Shown piece by piece: positions 1 to 11,148 of a stretch of DNA of 64,000 nucleotides (within the stretch, counting starts at the first letter, position 1; every line of letters starts with the position of its first letter). The stretch spans positions 830,369 to 894,368 of the forward strand of contig JAFJTR010000003.1 of NCBI GenBank assembly GCA_022559985.1, in the 5' to 3' direction. This DNA comes from Parastagonospora avenae f. sp. tritici 18332-5. Its lineage: Eukaryota > Ascomycota > Dothideomycetes > Pleosporales > Phaeosphaeriaceae. The notes beneath the pieces are model-generated. The model was not told where the DNA came from. It searched no databases and was given only the letters and a program-made list of their open reading frames with translations. Made by a program: the position numbers and the translations under genes.

Positions 1-1319
1 ATCTGTCGAGCTTCAGGAGGATACCGTGGGAGGACAATGTGCCTTTTTTCCTTATTAGCTTCCACGACCCAGACACACGCGCAAGTCTGAGTGCGTGTCC
101 GAGGAGTCTGTTGATGCGTGCCGTGGACAAGCTCAAGCAGAATGGCTACGGCGCCATGGCTGGAGGTGAGTCTTGAATTCCCAGCGGTGCTGGAGGGCAG
201 GTGCTTGGCGTGCTGTGTGAAGCTGATGTGTGACTTGAAGCCGAGTACGAATTCTACCAATTCCGCGCACCCCAATCGCACGATGGAACCGAGAGGAACA
301 CCTCGAGTACGGCGGCGTTTCTCCGAAACAACCCGGTCAACTCGCTGCCCAGCTTGACAGAGGGCATGTTTGGCTACAGCATCACGCGCCCCGTCCACAA
401 CCAAGACTACTACTACGGCATATTCGACGCCTGCGCAAAGTTCAATTGCGGCATTGAAGGATGGCACACTGAGTCCGGACCTGGGGTGTTCGAAGCCGTA
501 CATTTCTCCACTTCCCCAAGCACATATCACAACTGACGTCTCCAGGCCCTCGAATTCGGCGAAATCTCCCAAATGGCAGACAAAGCCTCCCTCTTCAAAC
601 TTGTCGTCAAGTCCCTCGGTTCAAAACACGGCATCACGCCCTGCTTCATGGCCAAGCCGCGCGAAGGTCTGCCGGGAAACAGCGGCCACATGCACGTCTC
701 CATTGTCGACAACGCCCTCAAAAACCTCTTTGCGCGCGAGACCGAGGACAAGGACGCGAAATACCCAGACATTGCCTATCTATCTGATCTCGGTCGCCAC
801 TTTCTCGCGGGTCTGATTGACGGATTGCCGGACATTATGCCCATCCTCGCGCCCAATGTGAATAGCTACAAGCGGCTGGTGGAGAATTTCTGGGCGCCCG
901 TCACGGTGTCATGGGGACTGGAACATCGCGCCGCGTCGATACGCCTGATCGCCCCGCCGACAGCCAGCGCAAAGGCTACGCGCTTCGAAGTCCGCGTGCC
1001 CGGCGCAGATACCAATCCGCATTTTGTGCTCGCGGCGATTCTAGCCCTGGGCTGGCGTGGCATCGAGAAGAAGATGGAGATATCCATTCCGCCGCTGGGA
1101 AAAGGCGAGGATGTAGGCGGCGCGGCAGATAAAGGGGAGAGGCTGGCGAAGAGCTTGAAAGAGGCGACGGAAAGGTTTATGCGCAAGGAGAGTGTGGCGC
1201 GGGAGGTTTTTGGCGACGAGTTTGTTGATCATTTTGGGGGGACGAGGGAGCATGAGATTCGGCTTTGGGACGAGGCGGTTACGGATTGGGAGGTTAGGCG
1301 GTATATTGAGACGGTGTAG
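1..1319 (+). CDS. Type I glutamine synthetase-like protein, 3' part
   Basis: The 5' end lies outside the window. Visible exons are <1-165 (first full codon at 3), 241-497 and 546-1319 (TAG); introns 166-240 and 498-545 have GT..AG ends and the frame closes across both. The protein shows the glutamine synthetase catalytic fold: an AEYEFYQF-like strand, GLPGNSGHMHVS (metal/ammonia-site histidine), LAPNVNSYKR, and an arginine-rich AASIRLI stretch before FEVRVPGADTNPH. It would condense glutamate or a related acid with an amine using ATP. Fungi carry such bacterial-type GSI-like proteins beside the normal eukaryotic enzyme, often of unknown substrate. The C-terminal half of FluG has the same fold, but its amidohydrolase half would lie beyond the edge, so FluG cannot be excluded. 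Confidence 0.85.
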
Positions 1320-1377
1320 TTTAGTTTTCCGCTCGAGTATTGTTGCTGATGAATAGATACCACACGTATTCCTACAT

Positions 1378-3315
1378 TTACATGCCCATCACGCCTTTTA
1401 AACCCTTGCCAAAATCCTTCCACCCCCCGTATCCCAACCACACAATCCCCACTGCCATGCCCCACGCCTTTTGCATCGCCCTCTCTCCACTCAGCGGCAC
1501 GTCCATGGCCGGCGGAATCGCCGTCTTGATCCCCGCCCACGCAAACCGATCCCTCGTAACACTCTTCTGATTACACAACCCGCGCAGCCCCTCCATACCG
1601 GCGAACCTCCCATACCCACTCCCATTCCTGCCTCCAAACGGCAACTGCACCATGTAAAACACGGCAAAGTCATTCACCGCCACCATGCCCGCATGCACCT
1701 CTCTGACCACGCGCTCCAAATCCGCCGTCTTGGACCCATATACCGACGCGCCGAGGGCGTAGATGGTAGAATTCGCCGTCGCGATTGCCGTGTCGAGTTT
1801 ATCCGCGCGCATGAGCATGAAGACTGGCGCAAAGAGTTCTGTCTGCGCAATCTGCATGTCGGGGGTCACGTCGACGAGGAGCGTGGGCGAAAAGTAATGG
1901 CCCGCGGGATATTGTGGGTGCGAGTAGCGTTTGCCGCCAGCGAGGAGGCGGGCGCCGTGGGCGACCGCGTCGGCGATGAGTTGTTCCAGGCGGTCGAAAC
2001 TGGCGTTGGAGATGGAGGCGCCGACATCGACGATGGTCTCTTCTTGGACGCAGCCGGGGTGCAGGGCGCGAATACGGGGGGTCAAGAGGTCGATCAAGCG
2101 GTCGTAGACGTCGGGGAGTGCGATGATGCGCTCAATTCCAATGCAGTTTTGGCCGGCGGATTGAAACACGCCACGCATGAGGATGCTAGCGATGCGCTTG
2201 AGGTCGCTCTCAGAGACGTCATCGAGGATAATGGCGGGGTCTTTGCCGCCGAGCTCGACGCACACAGGCGTCAGGGCTTTGGCAGCAGAGGCGCAGACGT
2301 GGTGGGCGACGGGGCGAGAGCCGATGAAGGTGATGTGCGATATGGACGAGTGGGAGGTCAGGTGGTCGGCAACATTTGGCCAGCAGATGACGGACTGGAC
2401 AATGTCGGGGGAGTGGCCGCATACTTCGAGGGCTTTGGTTGCGATGGAGGCAAAGTAGTAGGAGGACCAGGCGGTGGCTTCGGAACCTTTGACGATGATG
2501 GCATTGCCGGCGAAGATGGAGGCGATGACGGGGCTGATGAGGTTGTGGAACTAGATTTGTTAGATTTTAGGGCCTTTCAATATAACATGTGGAGCTTACA
2601 GGATAGCTGGTATATGTCAGTCGTGTTACTTTTAAAGGGGGACAAGACTCACTTCCAGCTCACACAAGCTGCAACAACACCCAGTGGCTCCCACATGACC
2701 TCGTTCGACTTGTACATCATCAAGAAGTTCGTATCCCGCTTCTCACTCTTCAAACTTTTTTCGCCATGCTTGATTGTCCACCTCAGCTTTTCCACAGTCA
2801 CCAAAATCTCTCCAAGACTGGCGTCGACCATTGTTTTGCCCGAATCGAGACACGCTATCCTCGCAATCGTCTCTTGGTTGTTGAGAATAAACTTGAGCAT
2901 CGTCTTGAGCACCTTGCGACGCTGAATAAAGCTCGTCTGCGCCCATGTGACCTGGGCAGCTTTGGCTTTTGCAATGGCGCGGTCGATGCCATCTGCAGTG
3001 GAGGGGTTGATGCGACCGAGTGCTTGTCCCGTCGCAGGAGCGTAGCATTGGATGAGAGACGAGCCGGAGATCTAAACTCATCAGCATCTGTATTCACCAG
3101 ATTCTGAACCTTGCATATACCTTTAATGATGGCTTGTCCAGCACTTCGCCCTTCCAGCCTGGCTTCGCTTCCTCGGGCAGCTCGACGACATATTTGACAG
3201 GGGCTTCGGGATCCGCGCGGCAAAAGAACCAAATCGCACTCAATGCAACTATCCACAGACTGCCGTATAGTACTGTGAAGAAGTCGCCCTCTGAGCGGGC
3301 TGTGATGCGCTCCAT
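1378..3315 (-). CDS. MSC7: Membrane-anchored aldehyde dehydrogenase, MSC7-like
   Basis: Exons on the minus strand are 3315-3121, 3071-2653, 2606-2600 and 2550-1378, giving 597 residues with all phases matching. The third exon is only 7 bases long. Residues about 10-30 form one hydrophobic segment, as in yeast Msc7, an ER-associated aldehyde dehydrogenase-like protein of similar length. The aldehyde dehydrogenase core includes the NYP segment, an IGSRPV cofactor loop, ELGGKDP with the general-base glutamate, and the nucleophile in GQNCIG. The family oxidises aldehydes to acids with NAD(P)+; the physiological substrate is unknown. It converges on the glutamine synthetase-like gene with under 60 bases between stops. 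Family membership is sure; orthology to MSC7 rests on the N-terminal anchor and length. Confidence 0.9.
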
Positions 3316-4010
3316 GGCGCGTTACGTTGCGTCTTGGAAAATGTCGCGGCGCGGGAGAGGATGATTGGACCCTGAAACACTCCGGGAAGGTCTATAGTTA
3401 GCGCTATGACGCGTGATCATTCCTTTTTCCTTTTCAACCTTCCAAAGCAGCTGAATGGGTGAATGAGTCCCGGACAAATCGTTTCATTCAGAGAGGCTTT
3501 TATGACGGTTCTTAGCACCCGCGGACAGCTATGCTTGGAGTAAGAGTGGACATCTCTGGCACACTGCCGTCCCTTTCTGGAAGCGCATCGTGATCGATCC
3601 AGCAATGCCTGAATCTTCACCTCGATACGAAATCACAAAGGGGTGTAGCAGAATTTCATCTTCGAGCTCAAAGCAGCAATTACTGTCCAAAGCGTGGATT
3701 GCTGCTGAAATCTCGTTACGACACTCGCCCTTCGTCATGTCTACTCTGTCAGGGATGTACGGAAGCGCACCCGGGGCCAATAAGAACGAAGCTCATCCAT
3801 TTGCTCAAACTACTCCTTTTGGAAGCTTTTCTACAAAGTGTCGATTCTCCTGGAAGGGCTCCCGGGGCCAGTCAGATGGCGAGCTGTGTCTGACTGTCCA
3901 GGGCCCCATGCTTTACCGCACTCTTTATCGCATCGGTATAGTGCCGGGTCATCTGTCCTTGTGCCGCCCAATAAGCCACTCAACGTCGTCAATCCGGTCC
4001 GAATGCGAAG
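3316..4010. other. Intergenic stretch with one doubtful short ORF
   Basis: This lies upstream of the aldehyde dehydrogenase and downstream of the methyltransferase. The only candidate is a minus-strand frame from an ATG at 3738 to a stop at 3529 (69 residues, acidic, four cysteines). No signal peptide, domain or convincing intron was seen, and both strands are open here, so it is not called a gene. Confidence 0.4.
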
Positions 4011-4941
4011 CTATTCTTTGATTGCCTCTGCGTACGATTTGTCCAGAGAGCCGTGCTTCTTGATCAACTCGCCAACGACGAAGGGAATCGCATCTTTTGG
4101 CGCGCAGTACTTGAGCTCAAACTCGTCCCACTCGCCAGCGTCTCGGAGGTATTCGGGCGTATGTCTCTGGAGCTCGCATCCGCCCATGAGAAATGGCCAT
4201 CCTACCACTGTATACACTAGCTGCATCAAGCGGGCGGGTATGCTCCCCTCTGTCCTCCACGGGCTGACCACATGCTCACACACAACCATGCGGCCCCCGG
4301 GCTTCAACAAGCTGTAAAGATTCTTGATCGTCTGCTGCGGATGCGGAACTCCGCACAGCACACGGGTGCAGCAAATCTCATCAAACACGCCATCTTCAGC
4401 TAAGCCACCCTTTCCACTAACTTGCACAATACCAGCTTTGTGCAACGCCGGGATCAAGCTCTCGGGCTCGGCGCCACATAGAAGAGGAGTGAATTTATTC
4501 TGAAGTCCCCTCTTTGCTGCCTTTTCGACAAGTCCTGGGTGCAGATCTTTTGCCGGTTCAGCGCCGTACAGCGCGGTGATGATGTCGGGGTTAAAGCGCG
4601 ACAGCATTTCTCCGGAGCCGGGGCCAATGTCTAGAATCACGCCCTTGCAGCGGGAGAGGAGCTCGAATGTGTTTCCGGGCATTTCGGTGGACATGGCTTC
4701 GCCATTGTGGGACCACATGCGTGCAAAGGATTGGAAGCGTACTGCAGTGATGTTGAAGAGCTTGAAGGGCCGCCATTCTTTAAAGACGATTTCGAAGACT
4801 GTCATGGCGAAATCTAGAGGGTTTTAGAATTGTTTATTTGCGGTGAGTGAGATCGAGCATACGGTAGAGAGCTATTCCGAGCAGAATGGAGGGGCGTAGA
4901 AGTGTGGGTATGCGCTCCCCGAGCCATTGTGAGGCAGTCAT
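4011..4941 (-). CDS. Membrane-anchored SAM methyltransferase (METTL7-like)
   Basis: Exon 1 is 4941-4863 and exon 2 is 4813-4011, joined across a 49-base intron; 293 residues. The first exon supplies a hydrophobic N-terminus (about residues 14-35) that looks like a membrane anchor. It precedes a class I methyltransferase domain with the SAM loop VILDIGPGSGEM (about residues 83-94), a FDEICCTRVL acidic strand and a LLKPGGRMVVCEHV post-I motif. This matches the METTL7/UbiE-like group of ER or lipid-droplet-associated methyltransferases; the substrate cannot be read from the sequence. It is transcribed away from the AYR1-like reductase, sharing a 421-base promoter region, which fits a lipid or membrane role by inference only. 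Confidence 0.85.
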
Positions 4942-5362
4942 CTTGGTAAAAGGTTTTGAGTCTGTCTTATAAATTTTCACAACCAAACAATCTTTTTTGC
5001 AGATATTTATTGTGCTGTCCTGGTCAAATAGCTAACCTGCCTGCAAAATGAAGGAGGGGTGAGGATCAGGAGGAATGAAACAAGTCGCTGCCAGAACATA
5101 TCCAGACAACATCCGATTGAGTTCCTTAGCTTCCCACGATCGCAGCCATATTAGTCATGCAACGTTTTCGGACCGTCGCAATGGATGAAGCTGGGAAAGA
5201 TTCACATGCCTGAAGGATGTGACGTAGCCAGGATCGATTGTGTGGGGCAAGTACAGCCGAGGCACGATAAGGAAGTGCGCGATACATTTCTCAACGACGG
5301 CGTTTCTTTTGAAGCACGGTAAGTACTGAAAATTCCCAACCAGGCCAATCTCGCAACTGACA
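4942..5362. promoter_or_regulatory. Shared divergent promoter region
   Basis: These 421 bases separate the start codons of the methyltransferase (minus) and the short-chain reductase (plus). No long ORF with an ATG and coding character, and no clear known operator, was recognised. Confidence 0.45.
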
Positions 5363-6334
5363 ATGGCCTCCACGCAGAAAAGGAAATATGCGCTCGTCAC
5401 GGGGTAAGACAGAGATCAACATGTCCAGCAAAGCTCGCGCTGACACCAGCTAGCTGCACACCCGGCGGCATCGGACACTTTCTCGCCCTCGAATTTGCTT
5501 CCAAAGGTACCCAACTCCATCAATATAGACGAATATCTTACATCTAACACCCCCAATCCAGGCCTCCACGTCCTCGGCACCGTCCGCAACCCCTCCAAAT
5601 ACACCTCCCCGCACCCCAACATCACCTACCTCCCCCTCGAGCTCACCTCGAACGAATCCATCCGCTCCCTCCTCAACACTGTCACCGACCTCACAAATGG
5701 CAAGCTCGACATCCTCTACAACAACGCGGGGCGCAACTACGTCGTGCCCGCGCTGGACTACGACGAGTCCGAACTCCACGAGCTCTTCCAAGCAAACGTC
5801 TTCGCCGTGATGCGCATGTGCAAGGAGTTCACACCCCTCCTGATCGCTGCGCGCGGCACGATTGTGCAGACAGGCTCAGTAGCCGGGTTGATGCCCTACG
5901 CGTGGGGCGCGCCGTACAACGCTTCCAAAGCAGCTTTGCACGCGTTCTCAGACACGTTGCGCGTGGAGCTGGCGCCGCTGGGGGTCAGAGTAGTCAATGT
6001 CGTGACGGGCGGGGTGAAGAGTAACATTGCGCGCACGCACCGGACGTTACCGCCGGGGAGTTATAATTTGCCGCTTGCGGTGGATTATGAGCGGAGGTTG
6101 ACGCATAGCCAGCAGCTGGGCATGGATACGCAGCAGTATGCGCGGAGTTGCGTGAGACAGGTACTCAGCGGGGATGGGTGGGCGTTTAAGCAGCGGTGGA
6201 TTTGGGAGGGCAAGATGAGTTGGGTGGTGTGGTTTGCGTGGAGTTATTTACCGGCTGCGGTGTTTGATTGGTATTTTACTTTTACCTTCAAACTCGGGAA
6301 ACTTAGGGGGACGACGGGGAGGAAGGATATCTAG
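5363..6334 (+). CDS. Short-chain dehydrogenase/reductase, AYR1-like
   Basis: Exons 5363-5403, 5454-5506 and 5562-6334 give 288 residues, with all phases closing. The cofactor motif TGCTPGGIG is assembled across the first intron, which decides the start and the ctag acceptor. NNAG, the catalytic serine in TGSVAG and the YNASK tyrosine-lysine pair are all present. A hydrophobic C-terminal stretch (WVVWFAWSYLPAAVF) suggests membrane association. The TGxxxGIG variant and tail resemble NADPH-dependent 1-acyldihydroxyacetone-phosphate reductase (yeast Ayr1), which acts in lipid synthesis at the ER and lipid droplets. The class is certain; the substrate is inferred. Confidence 0.87.
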
Positions 6335-6365
6335 GGGCAGGATGAGTATCGTAGCACGCGTCCGT

Positions 6366-7255
6366 CTACCAGAGTAAACTCCCGCTCGCCCCTAAAAAAG
6401 ACAAATCTGCTCGGTTGTACTTTCTCTCCACCACGCCTTTTGCCCACCTCCTCTCCCGCTTTACCTCCCACGCATACCTGCCCCATGCATACTTGCCCAA
6501 CACCCCCTTGCCCACCAACCTCACCATCGTCTTGACCACCTCACCCATCTCATATCCACACACGCTCAGCAACGCTACTTCCAAACACGCATCCCCCTCC
6601 GCCGTGGTGGCGAACAGCTGCTCATAGTAGGTTGGCATGAAGATGTATTCATGGACGTAGATGGACGTCGAGGCTGCGGTGCTCAGGCGCTGGAGGAGAG
6701 AGGGCGTGAATGGTGGGTGGGAGATGTTTGAGGTGATGATTGAGGCGATGATTGAGCAATTATGTATGCGCTGGGCTATGCGTGGCGTTGCGTGTGAGAA
6801 ATGTCGGTGATGAGAGGGGAACATGCGTGTGGAGTTGGAGATGGCAGATGCGAGGAGGGAGGTAGAATGGGTGGACTGTGGAGAGTGGAGGAGGGTGCGC
6901 ATTATCAAGAGGCGGGGGATTTGCGGGAGCAGGATGTGCTGGTGTATAGAGTGCGGGATTTCTTTGGAGAAGACGCCTAGGTGGGCGTCAGTGGGTGACC
7001 GTAGAATGGAATGAATTGTAATGGCTTACGACAGACCAGTCTCTGGTCTAATATGTCGGAAATGGTCCAGCATTGATCGGAAGGATGGCCCAGTTGCGAA
7101 GTTACCACATGCTCGAGGATGATGCTCCAGAGCTCGACTGGCAGCGCTGCGATGCCATTGATACGCGATGGTGGAATGACCTCGAGAATTCTCTGATACT
7201 CGCTTTCTTTCTTCGCTCGTCGATGTTTCTCTTTGAACACGCTCACGACATTCAT
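6366..7255 (-). CDS. F-box domain protein
   Basis: Exon 1 runs from ATG 7255 to 7030 and exon 2 from 6976 to 6366, with a 53-base intron; 278 residues. The N-terminal part carries an F-box-like stretch (ALPVELWSIILEHV, then LDQRLVCRVF across the splice), the fold that binds Skp1 in SCF ubiquitin ligases. The rest has no recognisable LRR, WD40 or kelch repeats and is probably a helical substrate-facing region. The frame stays open upstream of 7255 without another ATG up to about 7309, so an upstream coding exon cannot be ruled out. Function beyond F-box membership is unknown. Confidence 0.72.
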
Positions 7256-7309
7256 TTCAAAACCGCCCACGGCGCGATACGAAACTATAGACACCCAAAT
7301 CAAGACCAA

Positions 7310-8773
7310 GAAGACTTTGGAATCGTTGGATTTAATCGCAACATTGACCCGCTATGGAGCAGAGAAAGAAGAAGTGATCAAAAGTTGCTTGCATGATTCT
7401 CCTGGACTTATTTGCGGTGACGAAAATTGGTTGCCTGATTTGACGCGCACACCTTGCAGGCACTAGGGCGCAGACCACCGAGTAGATCATCTGACTGAAC
7501 GCAGCTTGGAGCTTCCTCTTTGGAGTCTCATACACAGAAAGTAGACTGGTGAGAATGTAGTCCAGAGCCATGAGTCTTGTCGCCGTGAGTCGCCTCTTGG
7601 CGGCGTGCGTTATTTTTCGTTGGATGCATACCCACGAACACCACTGAGCCTGTGAAGAAACAGAGGAGTCATCTCATCTCGTTGAACAGCTCGTGCATGT
7701 TCAGACTGCCGCTGCTGTGAGTCTGGAAGCACTTCCTACCGATGAGGTAAAGCCTCGCCAATGAGACATTTCGGGAATATCTCAGATGTTAAAAGTTCCT
7801 GTATCCAACCAAAGGTAGATGGGGCGTGATGACATGGGTGGATGAGCTGACAAACTAGCGAGGTCGTGAAAAGGATGCCTGAGTACTTCGCGATTCCTAT
7901 TCGGGTAATCATTGAGAGGTGCGTCTGGGACTTGTAGGCAGCTTTGGCCTCTCAAACTTCATCTTTGAGCGCAGACGGCTTCAGCTTGGGTTTCAGAGTC
8001 CTGAATTCTGCAAGCACGTACGCAGATGCTCATCGTTCTGATTGTCGATTGTAGATGGGAACGCTCGTCTCTGTGGCGACTGTATCGAAAGTGCCGAGTC
8101 CAGTCATGGAAGAAGAATGCATGACTCCCAGCCGCTTGTCCTTTAAGACTCTAGGCTGCTGTGAGAGAAAGGGAGGAGACGGCGTATTGGTGCTTGGGAC
8201 GGTGGGCGTGTTGAGAGCAGAATGTATAGTTGCTCGTGACAGTGATTGTGTAGGCGCATACTTTACATGGTGATGCTCTGGTCGCGGGACAACTCGGTAA
8301 CTTGACCCTTGGAGGTAAAATTCCGGAACGTCCAGGGACAGGCATGGTTGCGCAGGGCTGGCAGCAGCCGACTTCGTACCTGCCGCGGGCAATGCGGGGT
8401 AACTTAATAAACAAAAGCTGGAGTGCGGGAAGGCGCTCACGACAGGATCGTATACAACCACTTTTGCCAGACAAACACTGAAGCTTCTACAAACCCAGTA
8501 ATGATAATATCTGAAAGAACATGTGGTGAAGAACCTGCCGTGACATGTGCTCGCTGATGTGCGGGCGGATATGTCAACCCGCATGCATCCTCGGTTGACG
8601 ACGGCGTGTCCCTCCTCCCGAATTCTGCAAGCCGAGCGACAGCTCTACCACTTCTTTTTAGCATCTCGCACAAGCCAAAACCTCTCGAACACAGAAAGAC
8701 GCGTAGTACGACTGTCCCCTTTCTCATAGAGCTTGCATTGTGGTCGTCAGGCACGGCAGAAAGCTAATTGAGC
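7310..8773. other. Long intergenic region, no gene recognised
   Basis: About 1.46 kb separates the F-box gene from the 2-methylcitrate dehydratase gene; both are transcribed outward from it. Short frames exist on both strands (minus 7332-7571 and 8030-8584 are the longest) but lack domains, codon bias or convincing starts. It probably holds the two promoters and untranslated leaders. Confidence 0.5.
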
Positions 8774-10522
8774 ATGTCGTCCTTCAGTCGCAACCTGTGC
8801 AGCACCGCTTCACGAAACCTCCGCCAGCGGTCTAGCGTCTTGAGCAGAGCTGCAAGGCCAATTGCCCTCCGAACAGCTCAGTCGACACCTTTTGCTTCGC
8901 GAATTGCCTCTGCAAAGGCGTTCTCGACCATGTCGGCACTTCAGAGCGCGGCGCCGCCTGTCCAGAGCAAGCGCGAATACGACCCGGAGATCAAGGACAT
9001 TGCAAGCTACGTCCACAATACCGCTATTGACTCTGAGCTCGCGGTATGATTAGTTATGCCCCAAATTGAAGCATGAGCTAATATTGCTCCATTTAGTACG
9101 ACACTGCACGATGGGTCTTTGTTGACACGCTTGGTTGCGGTCTCGAGGGTCTTCAGTTCCAGCAGTGCAAGAACCTCCTCGGACCCGTTGTCGAGGGCAC
9201 AGTTGTCCCCAATGGAGCCAAGGTCCCTGGTACTCCCTACCAGCTCGACCCCGTCAACGCTGCCTTCAACATTGGTGCCATGATTCGATGGCTCGACTTC
9301 AACGACTGCTGGCTGGCTGCCGAGTGGGGTCACCCCTCTGACAATCTGGGCGCCATTCTCGCAACGGCAGACTGGATCACCCGCACGAACAAGAATGGCG
9401 GAAACCTCGGAAATGGCAAGATCTTCAAGGTCCGAGATGTGCTCGAGGCCATGATTAGGGCACACGAGATCCAGGGCTGCATGGCTCTCGAGAACTCGTT
9501 CAACAAGGTCGGACTGGACCACGTTATCCTCGTCAAGCTTGCCTCGACTGCCGTCGTCTCCAAAATGATGGGCCTCAACGAGTCTCAGACGCGTGATGCC
9601 ATTTCTCAGGCGTTTGTCGACGGCCAGTCCATGCGAACATACAGGCATTCGCCCAACACGATGTCTCGCAAGTCGTGGGCCGCTGGTGACGCTTGCCAGA
9701 CTGCTGTCAATCTCGTTCTCAAGGTCCTCAAGGGCGAGCAGGGTCTGCCCACTGTCCTTTCTGCCCCTACCTGGGGTTTCTACGACGTCAACTTTGGCGG
9801 CAAGCCATTCCAGTTCCAGCGCGGATACGGAAGCTACGTCATGGAGAATGTCCTCTTCAAGGTTTCTTACCCAGCCGAGTTCCACTCGCAGACTGCCGTC
9901 GAGGCTGCTCAGCGCCTGAACAAGAAGCTCAAGGCCATGGGCAAGAGTGCCGAGGATATCGAGGGTGTTGTCAACAGGACCCACGAGGCCTGCATTCGCA
10001 TCATTGACAAGCAATTCAAGCCCATGGAGAACTTTGCCGACCGCGACCATTGCGTTCAGGTAAGACATGTCCCACAGGAATTATAGGAATGAGCTAACAA
10101 TTTTGCAGTACATGGTCTCCACCATGTTCGTCTTCAACCGCCTCGAGGCCACCGACTACCCCGATGACAGCGAGGCTGCGACTTCGGCTCTCGTTGAGTC
10201 TCTGCGCCAGCGCATTAGCTGTGTCGAGGACCCACAGTTCACCAAGGACTACCATGACCCAGCGAAGCGCACCATTTCCAACGCTCTCACCGTGACACTC
10301 AAGGACGGTACTGTTCTGGAGGAGGAAGTTGTTGAGGCACCCCTCGGCCACCGATTGCGCCGTGAAGAGGCGAAGCCCGAGATTCTGGCCAAGTTCAAGA
10401 GGCATCTTGGTCCTCACTACCCGGCGGAGCATGTCGACAAGCTTGTCAAGCTTGCGCAGGACGCCAAGACTCTGGACAACATGGACATTGACCAGTATGT
10501 CGACTTGTATGTCAAAAACTAG
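8774..10522 (+). CDS. PDH1: 2-methylcitrate dehydratase, mitochondrial (PrpD family)
   Basis: Exons 8774-9043, 9097-10059 and 10109-10522 give 548 residues. The first ~50 residues are rich in Arg, Ser and Ala and lack acidic residues, as a mitochondrial presequence should. The body is a full-length MmgE/PrpD protein with TARWVFVDTLGCGLEG, IRWLDFNDCWLA, a GHPSDN loop, YRHSPNTMSRKSWAAGDA and KVSYPAEFHSQTAVEAA. The enzyme dehydrates 2-methylcitrate to 2-methylaconitate in the methylcitrate cycle, which clears propionyl-CoA from odd-chain fatty acids and some amino acids. No other methylcitrate-cycle gene lies nearby. An in-frame TTG six bases upstream is not needed. Confidence 0.95.
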
Positions 10523-11148
10523 ATATAGTCGTTTGTAGATGAATCAAGAGTAAAGAATCATTCGAGATTGTGTGTCTAATGTGCCGCGGTAATGCCGGGA
10601 ATGGCTACGTCATGTTATTGAAACATGGTGACCTTTGCTGTCAGGCACACACGCACATTGTAGCAGCACCCATGGCGCAATGTTCGTTTAGGCATGAAGG
10701 CACACGAGAGTGATTGTCTGGTTGTCGTTGTCGCACATGGGCTTGAACAATTCACAGCGAGTGCGACTCGCTCTGACAACTACTGCGGAATTAAGTACAT
10801 GGTACAGCTGCGCAGTCATTCATCATGTCCAGTGTCCAATAGGTTCGGCATTCGGCAGCAGCTAGAAGGGTGTGGAAGTCTTGGCGGTTGCTGTTTGGGG
10901 TTCCACTCGGTCGGGTTGCGCCTACCGGGCATCACTGACGTCTCCCTTCACCAAGACAGCCGGCCGCACATGTTCACAAGTGGCAAGTCTCCACGCGGCC
11001 GATTACCACCACCAGCCTCACACACGCGCACGCATCCGTGCCCAGACAGTCGCCGCGCAGTCCATGTGCTGCCTACCCTCCCGGCACCACGCCATTCCCC
11101 ACTGAGCTCCCCATTCTTCACCATTCTTAGCTCTTCGCCCGAGTCGCA
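10523..11148. other. Intergenic region
   Basis: 626 bases between the dehydratase stop and the WASP start codon. Pyrimidine-rich tracts just before 11149 look like a fungal leader. No gene or known element is recognised. Confidence 0.45.

Noticed and set aside
1..1319. Calling the first gene fluG
   Set aside because: Only the synthetase-like part is visible; the amidohydrolase half that defines FluG would be outside the window.
1471..2925. 484-codon open frame on the plus strand
   Set aside because: It lies antisense to the aldehyde dehydrogenase, crosses that gene's introns and has a low-complexity Gly/Asp-rich translation without a domain.
3529..3738. Small cysteine-containing minus-strand ORF
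   Set aside because: No signal peptide, domain or plausible upstream exon; the opposite strand is equally open.
9007..10068. 353-codon minus-strand frame
   Set aside because: Antisense shadow of the PrpD gene, whose motifs and splice phases are unambiguous.
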